Assembly (NCBI GenBank): GCA_010015655.1
Contig: ML976681.1
Location: forward strand, 190,621 to 254,620
Length of the DNA: 64,000 nucleotides
DNA from: Bimuria novae-zelandiae CBS 107.79
Taxonomy: Eukaryota > Ascomycota > Dothideomycetes > Pleosporales > Didymosphaeriaceae
Reading direction: 5' to 3'
A model generated the notes under the pieces. It worked only from the letters and a program-made list of their open reading frames with translations, did no database searches and had not been told where the DNA came from. Position 1 is the first letter of the stretch; each line of letters begins with the position of its first letter. Shown one piece after another: positions 43,570 through 54,271 of the stretch. A program made the position numbers and the translations under genes.

Positions 43570-45054
43570 ACTACTTAACTAAGACTAAGCTACGCTAGCT
43601 TTAATAACGCTTTAGCTATTCTGCTACTAGATAACTACACAAGATCCTTGGCAAAGCAGGCTATAAAGACGCTAATAAAGACATTATTAATCGCATTAAT
43701 AAGTACTGTTACTAGTGTTAAATCTATAGTAAAGCACCTAGCTATTTCCGCTTTACCATTCGTAATAACATGGACTTTAACTTATGCATTATTATTAATA
43801 TAATATACATTAATTAGAAACTAGTGCTCCACGCAGTTAATAAAGCTATAGCTTTTTAAGCTACTTAATTTATGCTAAATATCTAGGTAAACACTACTTG
43901 GGATCTCCTTCGCGCTATGTAGATTAATATATACGTTAGTCCTTCTAACGTTATTAAGATAAATGCTAGCAAGAACTTTATTACTAACAAGTTTATTAAT
44001 AACGTTACGTCACTTATAATTAAGGTTAAGGAAGTCCTAGTAGAGGCATATTATTTAATTAGTAAAGTTAAGTGCTATTATGCTCCTATTCGCCATACTT
44101 ATAAGGTAATCTTTATAAACGTTGGACGTACAACCGCTCCTAAACATATCTTATAGATAGCTATTAAGGCTATTAATAACACCGCAGGTCCTAACAGACT
44201 TATCCTAACTCTTCTTATCTTTATAGTATATCCTTGCCTATTAAAGAAATTACTACTATTACTATCTATTACCGCCCGCGGCGCTATAGTGCGTAAAGCA
44301 ATAGCTAAAGTGCGTAAGATTAAGGTAAAGCGCTAAGTTAATAAGGCTCTTATGACTTATAATAGTCCTAACGTAACTAATATCTTACTATTACCTATCT
44401 TAAGCAGCGTTAAGGTCTAGCAAGAGAACTATAGATAGTCTAGCCTATATTAGATAATCGCCCTCTACGTTAATAAGTAATCTACAGTTATTAAAATTAA
44501 TAATAAATAAGTTACCTTCTATATCACCGTAGTGCGCCTATATTATGCAGAAAATACGACTATTATTACCCCTCTCGTAGAGGACAAGGACAACAGTAGC
44601 TCTAATAATAATTTTACTCTTATTATAAAGGAGGAGCCCGCGCCCAAGCGTAAGCGCGATAGGCTAAAAGGCTTAAGAAATAAGCCTAAACCTAACAAAG
44701 TTATAACTACTACTATTAACTTTAATTAACGTGAGCGTGATAATCTTATCCTAGCTAAGAAGCTATAAGTAGTCAGTAAGATTATAATACTAAGGTAACT
44801 ATTTAAAGTATTTATAAAGGTAAAGATTAACGCCCTTATTATATAAGGCGTCATTCGCTTTAAAAAGTATAGTTCTTATTATTATAATAAGGTCTATATC
44901 TTTAAGTCACGCATTGTTAATAAAGTCAAAGGCAAGACTACTAACTACCTATAGAAGAAGTCCTGTCTTATTATCTAAGAATACGCTAATAATAAAAAGA
45001 AGCTTATTCTAACATAGTCTTCCACTATCTAGCGTGCAAGCCAGCGTGTGATTA
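43570..45054 (+). pseudogene. Copia-Y integrase and RT start (broken, truncated at both ends)
   Basis: A plus-strand frame begins in the GAG-pre-integrase region (HKILGKAGYKDANKDI near 43640-43690) and contains the zinc-binding CYQC-like part, IYSKAPSYFRFTIRN near 43725-43770, and the core with IINIIYIN near 43795, VIKINASKNF near 43955 (second Asp changed to Asn), KEVLVEAYYLISKVK near 44030, AIKAINNTAGPN near 44165 and LTLLIF near 44205. The C-terminal barrel is near 44410-44545, followed by an acidic and then basic linker (VEDKDNSSS, PKRKRDRLKG, at 44575-44680). RT begins near 44880 and stops at LTQSSTIQRASQR (about 45050), where Gypsy-C starts. It is related to, but clearly not the same family as, Copia-X. 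Confidence 0.88.
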
Positions 45055-45381
45055 TGTTAGGATCTGAACATGTATGGAACGCGGAGGACCAACGGGCCTT
45101 AGTAGAAGTAACACTCGGCGGGGTCGCGTAACCGAGGTCACGTAATGTACTATCTAGCCAAGACATACCATCCTGCTAAGATTGTGGAAGGTGTACCATC
45201 CACGGATAGCGCGACCATCCATCGGAATCTAGGGACGATAGAAAGAGAGATAGACGGTAAGATTTACCCCTCTTATATATAAACCTACAGGAATACCCTT
45301 AAGGCATTCGTGTTTAACCTGTTTATTAATCTATTATTTAGATCTAAATAAGTAACCTTGTTGATTTGATTATGCTGTACA
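45055..45381 (+). repeat. Gypsy-C 5' LTR
   Basis: It starts TGTTAGGATCTG and probably ends ATGCTGTACA near 45381, an inverted TG/CA pair. Without a second copy the right end is uncertain by a few bases. It contains a TA-rich TATATATAA box near 45276 that could serve as promoter. Confidence 0.65.
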
Positions 45382-45528
45382 CACCTTTAATACTAACGCC
45401 CTAGTGATAAGCGTAAGCTATTACTACGACCCTCTCCTCTCCTACTAGTATTCCTGCCCGAGAACCAACCTTAGCCCCTTAGGGATTAGCTATCTCTTCG
45501 GGATCTTAATATTTTAAACACCCTTAAC
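45382..45528 (+). other. Gypsy-C leader
   Basis: About 150 bases between LTR and gag hold no recognisable gene. The primer-binding site should lie directly after the LTR (cacctttaatactaacgccc), but I cannot name the tRNA. Confidence 0.5.
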
Positions 45529-47430
45529 ATGAGTACTACTAGGACCCCTACCTCTTCCATGGCTTTGGACAACCACGTCACCCCTATAGGGGATGGCAAG
45601 AACAAGGCATACAAACCTAACTTATATAATAGTAATCGTACTCTCCTTAACACCTAGCTCTTGCAGCTAGACCTCTACTTCTTTAACTAAAACTAAGACC
45701 TTAAAGACAAGAAGAAGGTTATCTTTACTGCGACCTATATACAAGGAAGCGCTAAAGAATAGATCTATCCCTACCTAGTTAAGTATTTAGACATGGACTA
45801 CGACAACGAGGACGAAAAGTACATCGACGAACACGCCAATGCGATCGATATTATTAAAGATTATAACAACTTTAAGACGTGCCTTTAATAAATATTTAGA
45901 ATTGCTAACAAAATAGCTATCGCTAAATAAGCAATCCAAACAGTTCGCTAACACTAATTTATAGCTAAATACACGGCCGAGTTCCGCAAGTACGTAGTAT
46001 AACTTGACTAGAAGGATAAATCTCTTAAGACAATATATAAACAAGGCCTTAAACGCAATATGCGCGAAGAACTCCTACGCAATAGTGCAAAGATAGAGAC
46101 CTTAGAAAAACTATATAAAGAGACTATCCGCATTAATAGGGAATAGTTCGCTTTGCAGGAAGAATTCCGCAAGAACCTAAGGAACGCTAGTTTTAAACAA
46201 CAGGCACCTATAGTCTACAGGTCGCTACTAAAAACACCTCAACGCCAGTAACGCAACTATTACGGACCCTAACTTATAAAAGATATTTAGTTTAATAACC
46301 TAGAAAAGGGAACAGGAAAGGCTATAGGCTTTTAAAAGCCTAACCAACGTATTTTAGATAGAACCTGACAACAGGGGACCGAGACGCGTAAATGCTTCAC
46401 ATGTGGCAAACTAGGCTACATAGCCAGGAACTGCAGATCTAAGAACAAGATCATTAGGCAGCTAAACGTACTAATCGTTAATAAAAAAGAAACCACTGAC
46501 AAAGAATGGCAGGTAATAGACGCCATTAAGCAGATTAACATCCACGACGAAGAATTAGAGCGATTAGAATTACCTAACTTACGACTCTATAAGGATGCAC
46601 ACGAAAGTTCGGACGAAAAAGGAAAGAAGAAGGAACTAATGCCTCGATCTCCTACGCCTTACCCTAGCTAAAACAAACTAGTTACTAGTAAGACGACAAA
46701 TGTTTTCGACTTCTTAGAAAAACACTAACCAAGGGAAGGAGACTTCGGGTTTACAGTAATAGAATAATAAGACTACGCAGAAGCATTTTTTTACGCTTAC
46801 TAACCTAACCTAGTTAGTAAAGCAGCGCGAGAAATGGCGGACCACTACTACGCCCACAAAGACCCTAAGAAGAAGTACCTAAATAAAAGCCCAAACTACG
46901 AACTATAGTACGACCTAGACTACCGCAATCCTACGCATGAGACTATACAATAGACCCTCTACAGAGAAGATTAATATACTATTTACTACCTAGCCAAAGA
47001 ATATAGCTACTTTCCCCAAACGTACTAATAATGCAAATAGGAGTGGTTTAACTGCCCTATTGCCTATTGTAATGTTCACCTCTAGGACAAGCGCGAAACG
47101 CGATACTTTCCGCACCTTAACCAAGTAATATCGCTACTAGTTAACGGAAAATGCGTATTAGACAAATGGCAAACATGCTTACACCCTAACTACGAGGAAC
47201 ACAAAGAGCAAAAAGGAAAGCATGGGTTTAATCGCATACTAAAAGGGACTACGACCCTTAGGATTAAAACGGTAACAAAGGAAGAAGACGGTGAAGCTCT
47301 CCTAGAAGAGGCCTAGCAGTAGCCTTAGGAGAAGAAGAAAGAAGGATACCTTAAGCCTATAAAGCCACCTACAGAAAAGATGTCTTTTTTAGACCTAGGC
47401 TTAGGCGGGAAAACGCCTTCAGAGAACTAA
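45529..47430 (+). pseudogene. Gypsy-C gag with two candidate zinc-binding regions (broken)
   Basis: The ATG at 45529 starts MSTTRTPTSSMALDNHVTP. The retrotransposon-gag capsid domain follows: LLQLDLYFF near 45660, FTATYIQGSAKE near 45725, IAKYTAEFRKYVVQLDQ near 45960 as broken pieces, MREELLRNSAKIETLEKLYK near 46060. An intact zinc knuckle CFTCGKLGYIARNC is at 46393-46434. An acidic stretch follows near 46540-46640. A second Cys/His-rich part lies at about 47040-47205 (FNCPIAYCNVHLQDKRETR, then CVLDKWQTCLHPNYEEH). The gag frame ends at TAA 47428-47430. About ten stops, all TAA/TAG, interrupt 634 codons, so this is one of the most complete genes here. Confidence 0.9.
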
Positions 47431-48914
47431 ATGCTATAAATAGTTAGGCATTAATTAAGCTACCAGTATAGCTTAAAGAAATATAGATAAAAGCCATGCT
47501 AGACTCAGGAGCACAGGAGAGTTATGTGTCGAGAAAAGCACTTAATAGAGCAGGACTCTATAAGCGTAAAAAGGCCATACCCTATGCTATCTATATCGCG
47601 AATAGACAACTAATGCCCGGCAAAGCAACGATTAAATACAAGGTCGAAACTACCCTTACGATCTATAGACACTAGAAATTAATTACCCTCGATATTATTA
47701 AGGAAGCTAATCACGACGTAATTTTAGGATTACCCTGGTTAAGGAAGCACAACCCCATAATTAACTAGGAAAAGAAAGAGCTATTCTTTAAGCGCTACAA
47801 TTGTGCATTGCAAGCAAAGCCTACGTATTAATAGAGTATAATAGTAGATAAGAGAGCTATTAATAACATAGTCTCGCGACCGAAAGTTAATAAACACGAA
47901 ACTAACTTAGTAGACGCTAGTAGGAACTACTAGGTTATAAAGCGTAAGTACGAAGAGAACAGCATATCTCTTAATATCCCTAATAAATATAAAGAATAGA
48001 GTTATTTATTTTAGGAAAAGAACGGAGTAAACGCCCTTCTTAAGCATACACACTAAGATTATTACATTGTTCTCGAAGAGGGAAAAACGCCACCCTTTAG
48101 ACCACTATATAGACAAAGCGTAAAAGAACTCTAATAGACACGCGAATTCCTAAAGAAAGCCCTTAAAAGGTAATAGATACGCAAGTCAGAATTGCTAGTA
48201 GTATTACCTTTAATATTTATTATAAAGAAGGATGGAACACAACGTCCCCGCATTAACTATAGAAGGCTAAACGATATAACAATTAAGAATAGATACCTAC
48301 TACTAAATATACAAGAGTCTCGAGACAGGCTAGGACGAGCCAAGATATTCACACAATTCGACCTACGAGACGGATACCACCTCATATAAATAGTAGCAGG
48401 TGACGAGTGGAAGACAGCTTTTCGAACTAGATATAGACTATTTAAGTACTAAGTTATGCCTTTTGGACTCACGAACGCACCAGCAACGTTCTAAGTAATA
48501 ATTAATAACGTACTAAGGAACTACCTTAACATATTTATAGTTACCTACCTTAACGACATCCTGATATTCTCTAAACAAGAGAAGGATTATGTATAATACG
48601 TATAAATAGTACTACGAGCACTAGACAGCGCCAACCTATAATTAAAACTTAAGAAATATAAATTCTATGTTATAGAATTAGAGTTTCTAGGACATGTTAT
48701 TAATACCGAAGGTATCTAAGTAAGCCCTTTAAAGATTAAGGAAGTAAAAAAGTAAAAATTACCTACTAACCTTAAGGAAGTATAAGCCTTCCTTAGATTT
48801 ACTAGATTTAATAGATAGTTTATCACAGACTACTCCAGAATTACGCTACCACTTACGAACCTCACAAAGAAAGACAAACCTTTTAATTAGACAAAAGAAT
48901 GCGAGCAAGCATTC
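47431..48914 (+). pseudogene. Gypsy-C pol: protease, RT, start of RNase H (broken, truncated)
   Basis: The protease has its catalytic triad intact in MLDSGAQESYVSRKAL (47496 onward) and DVILGLPWLRKHNP near 47715-47755. RT follows: SELLVVLPLIFIIKKDGTQR at 48186-48245, RINYRRLNDITIKNRY near 48250, FTQFDLRDGYHLI at 48350-48388, MPFGLTNAPATF near 48460 and the active-site box YLNDILIFS near 48550 (N for the first Asp by mutation). The connection part FLGHVINTEGI lies near 48690. The frame ends with the start of RNase H (LTKKDKPFN near 48870) at the LINE-1 junction. Integrase is absent from the window. Confidence 0.9.
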
Positions 48915-48933
48915 TAGTAGTAGTAGTAGTAGT
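48915..48933 (-). repeat. (TAG)n tail of LINE-1
   Basis: Six TAG units on the plus strand (TAC-type repeats on the element strand) form the 3' end of LINE-1. Short 3' repeats instead of poly(A) are usual for some LINE clades. Confidence 0.75.
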
Positions 48934-50592
48934 ATTGGTTTTACGTCCTATATAACCTCCCAGGGGGTATGTAGACGTGCCCTGCACTTAGTAAGGGCCA
49001 CTTATACTAGTGCTATCGCTACTATAGAAGCGGCCTCTCTTACTGCTGTCTCTCTCCAGATAGGGGCAACTTAGCTATTTAATCTAGCCTTTATATAATA
49101 ATAGTGGGAAAAGGGGTGGCCTTCTAGCTACCCCTAGTCCTGTACAGAAGCATGCCAAGACTTATTAAAGGTAAGGAAAGATATATACACGCATATAGGT
49201 ATATAAAAGAGAGAGCTAAGTCTTATATAGTAGATACCCTAGTAAGTTATAAGTAGGTAGCGTATTTACTTTACCTAAAGCGAGGGTTTACGTCTACTTA
49301 CCTATAACGTAGTTAGCTAGTTACTTACTAACGTATACTATTATTAATACTAAGTATAAGAAGGGTTGCGTATTCTCCTAGGCTTAGCGCCCTAAGGTAC
49401 TATATTCCTTCTCTAGTATCTATTAGGGGATATATTAGGCGTTATAACTAATAGTTAAAGCGTCGCACTGTCCGTGGGCAGTGTATAATATAGTCTAGGG
49501 CCAGGTCTACTCTATAGGTGCACGTAAGGGTCTCCTTATTATGCTTAAACTTCCTATAGTACTAGGCGTAGTTGCCGTGTCTTGTCCTCATGGATAGGAG
49601 CTTGGCCAGGGCGGGGCGTGTAAGCTCCAGCTCCGGCGGTTGCCTAGAGGGGGTGTATACTAGGCCCTACTAGTTATACTATATAGAGAGATTTAGTGTG
49701 CGTATACGCTACTACTCTTATTATATAGCGCGTACGTATGCGCGCGCATTAGATCGTAGACCTAATATTATAGGGTTAGCTACCTTCCCTATAGGTAGGC
49801 GTAGGTCCTTAGCTACCTTATCTACTAGCTAATTAGCTAGCTTATTACCTTTAATACCTATATAGCCTAGTAACTATTAGATTTAAATATCCTAGGTGTC
49901 TATGGCTTCCTAGCAGCGTATAAAGGCCCACTAGGATAACAGCGCGGGGTCTCCCCTAATGCCCTAAATAACTAATGTGCTATCTACACATATTTAGATC
50001 TGGCTTAGGCGGTGCGCCTAAGTCTATAGCACGTATTAAAGACCTCTCTAGGCCCCCACTGCTTCTGCGTCGAAGACGTGGGCCCGCGTGTTAAGGGAGC
50101 CTTTACCTGTGTACAGTAGACTCTGGCCCTAGTACATAGCGTATCTATAGGTTACGTGGCGCTCGCCGTTTTCTGTGCGCTGTTCTAAGCCGTCTAAGAA
50201 CACTGTGATTGTCTTAGTAGGCAGGCTTGTCCACTATTGTTTAAATTCTTTAGTAGCGAGCTTTTTAGGCTTATTATTTATAGGGTCTATTCGGCACTAG
50301 TTAGAATAGTGCGATTATAGTAGTATAGGGCAAGGTACTAGTGCGAATAGCTATGCGAGTAGTTAAACTTTTATATATAGGCGCTATAGGCGTTTGGCGC
50401 CTCTTCCTTTATATACTATGGTTAGTCGCGTGCGCGCTATAAGCGAGTAATCTTTATTAACGTAGTATAGGCGCATAGCGAACCTTACCTTACACTCTTT
50501 AAGCGCTATAGCTACTAAGGGAATGCCTACGTCTTTATATAGCGTGGTAGTAGGCGTGGTGCAGTAGGCGGAGACGACGCCTCTAACTACTA
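48934..50592 (-). pseudogene. LINE-1 ORF2, C-terminal part: RNase H and tail (broken)
   Basis: The RNase H domain starts with TVFLDGLEQRTENGERHVTY at about 50215-50155. It continues with the Glu region TRAHVFDAEAVGA near 50080-50040, ICVDSTLVI near 49985 and the last part LLGYIGIKGNKLANQLVDK near 49870-49815. Tad1-type LINEs carry such an RNase H after RT. Between 49640 and 48934 lies a tail with frequent stops, in which a CCHC motif is expected but not clearly visible. Upstream (50590-50300) the frame reads TLYKDVGIPLVAIALKECKVRF, the linker between RT and RNase H, and is interrupted at TA 50591-50592 by the pogo-type element. Confidence 0.85.
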
Positions 50593-50639
50593 CCGTGCCC
50601 GTGCACCCAACGCGCGCCATTAGCCAACGCGCGGAACAC
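50593..50639 (+). repeat. Pogo-1 left TIR
   Basis: It starts ccgtgcccgtgcacccaacgc and contains two copies of a caacgcgcg motif about 20 bp apart. It is the inverse of 52680-52726, with only a few differences (ccattagcc against ccgtcggcc, transitions). Confidence 0.93.
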
Positions 50640-50659
50640 TATTTACATGACACTTTTTT

Positions 50660-52600
50660 ATCCTAACACAGCATAATAATAATAATAGGCATTAACGAAG
50701 CAGTTGTAAAAGCAAAAAGTACACCTTTAGGAGAGAAAATCCTATAGATAAAAATAGCTTAAAAGCATAGCGTTGTTCGCTTAACTTTAACGCGTAAAGT
50801 GGAGCTTAGTGCGCGTTCTTACTAAAAGGATATAGTAACGCGTTAGAACCTTAGCCTATAGGAGGAAGCAGAGCTTATAAAATACATAGACAAGCTTATA
50901 AAAGAACACCTCCTACCTATAAGAGAGATAGTTTAAAATTTCGCCTTAAATATCGCTAGGCATTAGGTCTTTAAGAGCTAAGTATTGCGCTTCTTAGATT
51001 ATTACAACAATAAGCTTATATCTTAATTCACCACATCTATAGACTAGTAACGCCATATTGCTAACTCTAGTAATAAGTATAAGCTATACTACAACGCGCT
51101 ACGCGATAAAATTAAGTTTTATAAGATAGAGCCTGCGCACATATATAATATAGATAAGAAAAGCTTTATAATTAGAGCTATTAGTAGACAGAAGAGAATC
51201 TTTAGTAAGCGTTAATTTAAGAAGAAACCCTCTAGGCAGATACTATAGGATAGCAATTATAAGTAGGTAAGCCTTATAGTATATGTGTGCGCGGATAGAT
51301 CTGCTCTTCCTCTAGGCCTTATATATCTGGCTGAATCTTAGAATATTCAGAGCACCTGGGTGGAGGATGTGAAGGTGGGAGAACATATAGCCTTCTTTAG
51401 AGTATTACCTAGTGGCTAGAGCAACGACGGCCTAGGCCTTACTTAGCTATAATAGGTGTTCTAGCGCTTTACTACATCTAAAGCTCGAAAAAAGTACCGC
51501 CTATTACTCGTGGATAGCTATAAAAGTCACCTAACTAAAGAGTTTTTAGAGTATTGCCACTAGCATAAGATTCTTATAAGTATCTATCTACCTCACAGCA
51601 CGCACACGCTTCAGCCGCTTAATATAATAATATTTAAGCCTCTTAGTACAGCATACTTAAAGAAGCTAGGAGAGCGCCTTTTTAAGCATAAAGGCCTAGT
51701 ACTAGTAAAGAAGCCTAACTTCTTCTCGCTATTCTAGGATGCCTGGGTGGCTAGCTTTACTAAATTAAATATACTTAGCTCCTTTAAGGCAGTGGGCGTG
51801 AGCCCATTTAACCCTAATATTATACTAGATAAGTTTGTGGACAGCGACTCCAAGACTATAAAAGATAGCAACTCTAACGCTACTATTTATAAAGGAGAAT
51901 AGTAGAGGGTTCTAGATTAAGTAGTAAGGCGTGCGTTAAGGGGTGCAACAAAGAAGGATGTATTAATTATTTAGTAATTACTCTACTATATAGCTATCTA
52001 AAACACCCTTATAAGGAGCGAAAATAAAGGTCTAATAGACGCTCTTACTACTAAGAGGAAGCGAGAAAAGCAAGGCAAGCCTCTAGCTTTGCTATAACAC
52101 TACAAGTACTAGGGACCGTACATAATGTGGACTCCTCGCTCCTTTCGAGAAGCGCGCACACGGATAAGGTTAGTAAAGCGTAAGGTAGAGGAGGAGGTGT
52201 TCTAAAAAGAAAAGGCAAGAAAGTTAAAGGCTGCTACTATAGCGTATAAGAAGCAAATTATAGAAGAGAAGCGCTAGATAGTGGCAAGAAAGAAGAAAGA
52301 GTAAGAGAGGAAGCGTGTAGAAGAGCGCTAAGCTATTAATACGCATAAAGCTAAAAAAGCACGTAAGAAATAGTAGCGTAACTCTTAAAATAAATCTTAA
52401 ACTACACAAAAACGTAAGCGCAAGGCCTTATAGTAATAAGGGGTTAAAAAAAGGTAGAAACGTAGTTCTATAGCTATATAAAGTAGTAGTGTTACTTATA
52501 AGCCGTGCTTAGCACCTGCACCTATAGTAAATAGTTACGGCTATAAAATACTTTAACTACGTAAATTTTAGTAGCAAATTCTGTCGCATAGGCCTATAGA
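50660..52600 (+). pseudogene. Pogo-1 transposase (broken)
   Basis: The plus-strand frame starts near NEAVVKAKSTPLGEKIL (50693) and carries a CENP-B-type DNA-binding part (LIKEHLLPIREIV near 50895; DYYNNKLIS near 51000). The DDE core has YNIDKKSFIIRA near 51150-51185 (first Asp; E to K change next to it), LLLVDSYKSHLTKEFLEYC near 51503-51560 (second Asp), STHTLQPLN near 51600, and AVGVSPFNPNIIL near 51790-51825. A long basic coiled-coil C-terminus follows (KRKVEEEVFQKEKARKLKA near 52175-52235), ending near 52590. This is the pogo/Fot1 arrangement. Around twenty TAA/TAG stops destroy it. The start codon cannot be fixed. Confidence 0.88.
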
Positions 52601-52679
52601 TTACTCTACCAGAAAATCTAGTAATAATAACTATTATATGTAACTCTACGGCCCTAAGTTTACTAGTAATAACTAGGGC

Positions 52680-52726
52680 CAATTCCGCGCGTTGGCCGAC
52701 GGCGCGCGTTGGGTGCACGGGCACGG
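52680..52726 (-). repeat. Pogo-1 right TIR
   Basis: It ends ggcgcgcgttgggtgcacgg and then gcacgg before the TA duplication. It pairs with 50593-50639. Confidence 0.93.
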
Positions 52727-52728
52727 TA

Positions 52729-54086
52729 TCGTAAGGGCCTTTTTTAGGGCGGCGATATACCACCTAAGTCGTATGCTAACCTTTTGGTTCTACGTAGCTT
52801 TTATAATCTTAGGGGGCTTCGTGCGCCCTCTATACTAGGCCTCGTTTCTATATAGTAGGCGTGGTAGTACGTATAAGATTACTGCTTTACGTAGTAAGCT
52901 GGCTAGTAGGCCGTGCTAGATTCTAGCAAGGCTATAGATGTACTATGCAACTACGCGTCCTTTAGCTACGCAGGTAATAACGTGTATTTTAAAATTAAGC
53001 TTTTTATTAAAGTAAACACCTAGCTAGCGTAGCGCCTTGTCTAGTAGTGTAGGTTAGAGGATAAGCTAATCGTTAATCTAGATAAGTAGCGAATAGTTAC
53101 TTTTCTACTTAGTTAGGTGTATTATTTCGAGTTTCTCTAGGGTAAATGCCACGTAATTAGTGTCTCCCTAGGAATTTATAGCGCCTATATCTTCTACCAG
53201 CATTTCCACGTTCTAGTCTAGGGAGTAGGATTACCTATAAAGGCAGATATCGTCTACGTACCTAAAGCGCCTGGTAGGGTCTTGCTAAAGTAGCTCTGCT
53301 AGATAAAGTGTGTATAGCACTAGTAATAGTGGTAAGCCCTACGGCGTCCCGCACTATACTAGGTAGGGCGCTATAGTGGCTTCTCCTAATTACCCTTAGA
53401 CGCGACGGTCCTAGAGGAAGTTTTTTATAATTAAAAGGGCGCTATTATACTATCCTTAGGTCTTTATCCTATATAGAAGTTAATTTTTAAGAAGTGCGTC
53501 AAAGGCGCCTTAGACGTCTATAGTAACTATAGTAACGTGCTGGCCGTTAGAGAAGGCGTCCTTTACGTTATATATAAAGGCGGCTACTAGGTCTATAGCT
53601 AATCTCTTAGGGAGAGCCCCCCTGTGTTAGGGGCTTAGTATGCCATGTGCTATAGCAGTGCTGGCAAATCTCCTTACTAAGATTCTCTCTAGGCCCTTGC
53701 TAAGGCAGGATAGCAGGGCGATAGGTCTCTATAATCTAGGGGAGGATTTGTCCTTTTTGCCTATCTTAGGTATTATAATAACCTCTGCGATCCTCCACGC
53801 GTAGGGGAAGTAGCTAAGGGCTAGACAGCGCTAGTATAGGCTAGTAAGATACGTCTAGATATAGTGCTAGCATGCGGTAAGCATGCGGATAGTAATCCTG
53901 TCTATACTAGGTAAGGTGCTTAAGACTTCTATTATATTACGCTTAACCTCTTTAGGGAAAAGGTATAGGTCCTAGGGGAGGGCGTAATGGCCCTGCGATC
54001 CTTAGACGTTAGGTTCTAGAGCCTCTAGTAGGTTATCGCTATTGTCGAAACGGCAGAGTATTGCTTATCTAAGCGTCTCCGCTTTC
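52729..54086 (-). pseudogene. LINE-1 ORF2, RT part (broken)
   Basis: The frame contains the RT of a Tad1-type LINE: IAEVIIIPKIGKKDKSS near 53800-53755, LQRPIALLSCLSKGLERIL near 53740-53680, VTIVTIDVQGAFDALL near 53545-53500, TPQGLPLLLVLYTLYLAELL-like sequence near 53345-53290, and the active-site box RYVDDICLYR at about 53261-53243, with both aspartates intact. The thumb and linker run to 52729. RT would copy the RNA at a nicked target. The upstream side is interrupted at GAAAGC by the Tc1-type element, and the frame rejoins exactly across it (NPQEKAETLR). Stops are moderate. Confidence 0.9.
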
Positions 54087-54115
54087 ACCACCCCCTACAC
54101 TAATTCGTGAGACAC
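54087..54115 (+). repeat. left TIR of the Tc1-type element
   Basis: It starts accaccccctacactaattc and runs to gacac. It is the inverse of 55683-55711 apart from two A/G differences. Confidence 0.93.
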
Positions 54116-54271
54116 TCCGCGCTAAGGTAAGCAGCACCGGCCATTAGTCTCAACACCACGATTTATTTAGCGCTGCGACCAGCCACATACATCAGAATAG
54201 AGCGTAGATTTTAGTTTATATAGTAATTTATATATGCATAAGAATCTTATACATTTTTTTTTAGTAATTTA

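Larger units (their letters stand above)
45055..48914 (+). mobile_element. Gypsy-C: Ty3/Gypsy element truncated in RNase H
   Basis: The element has a 5' LTR (from TGTTAGGATC), leader, gag and pol up to the beginning of RNase H, where the 3' end of LINE-1 abuts it. No 3' LTR is in the window. It was inserted in the RT of Copia-Y; the flank before the LTR is GATTA. Gag and pol are in different frames (pol -1 relative to gag). Stops are fewer than in Gypsy-1 and Gypsy-2, so it was inserted later or mutated less. Confidence 0.9.
50593..52726 (+). mobile_element. Pogo-1: complete pogo/Fot1-type DNA transposon
   Basis: The element is 2,134 bp with TIRs of about 47 bp and the TA duplication typical of this superfamily (50591-50592 and 52727-52728). 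It is inserted in LINE-1 ORF2, opposite to the LINE orientation. The single transposase is broken by stops, while the TIRs are nearly identical. It is therefore a dead copy, but its ends could still be recognised by a transposase from elsewhere. Confidence 0.93.
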
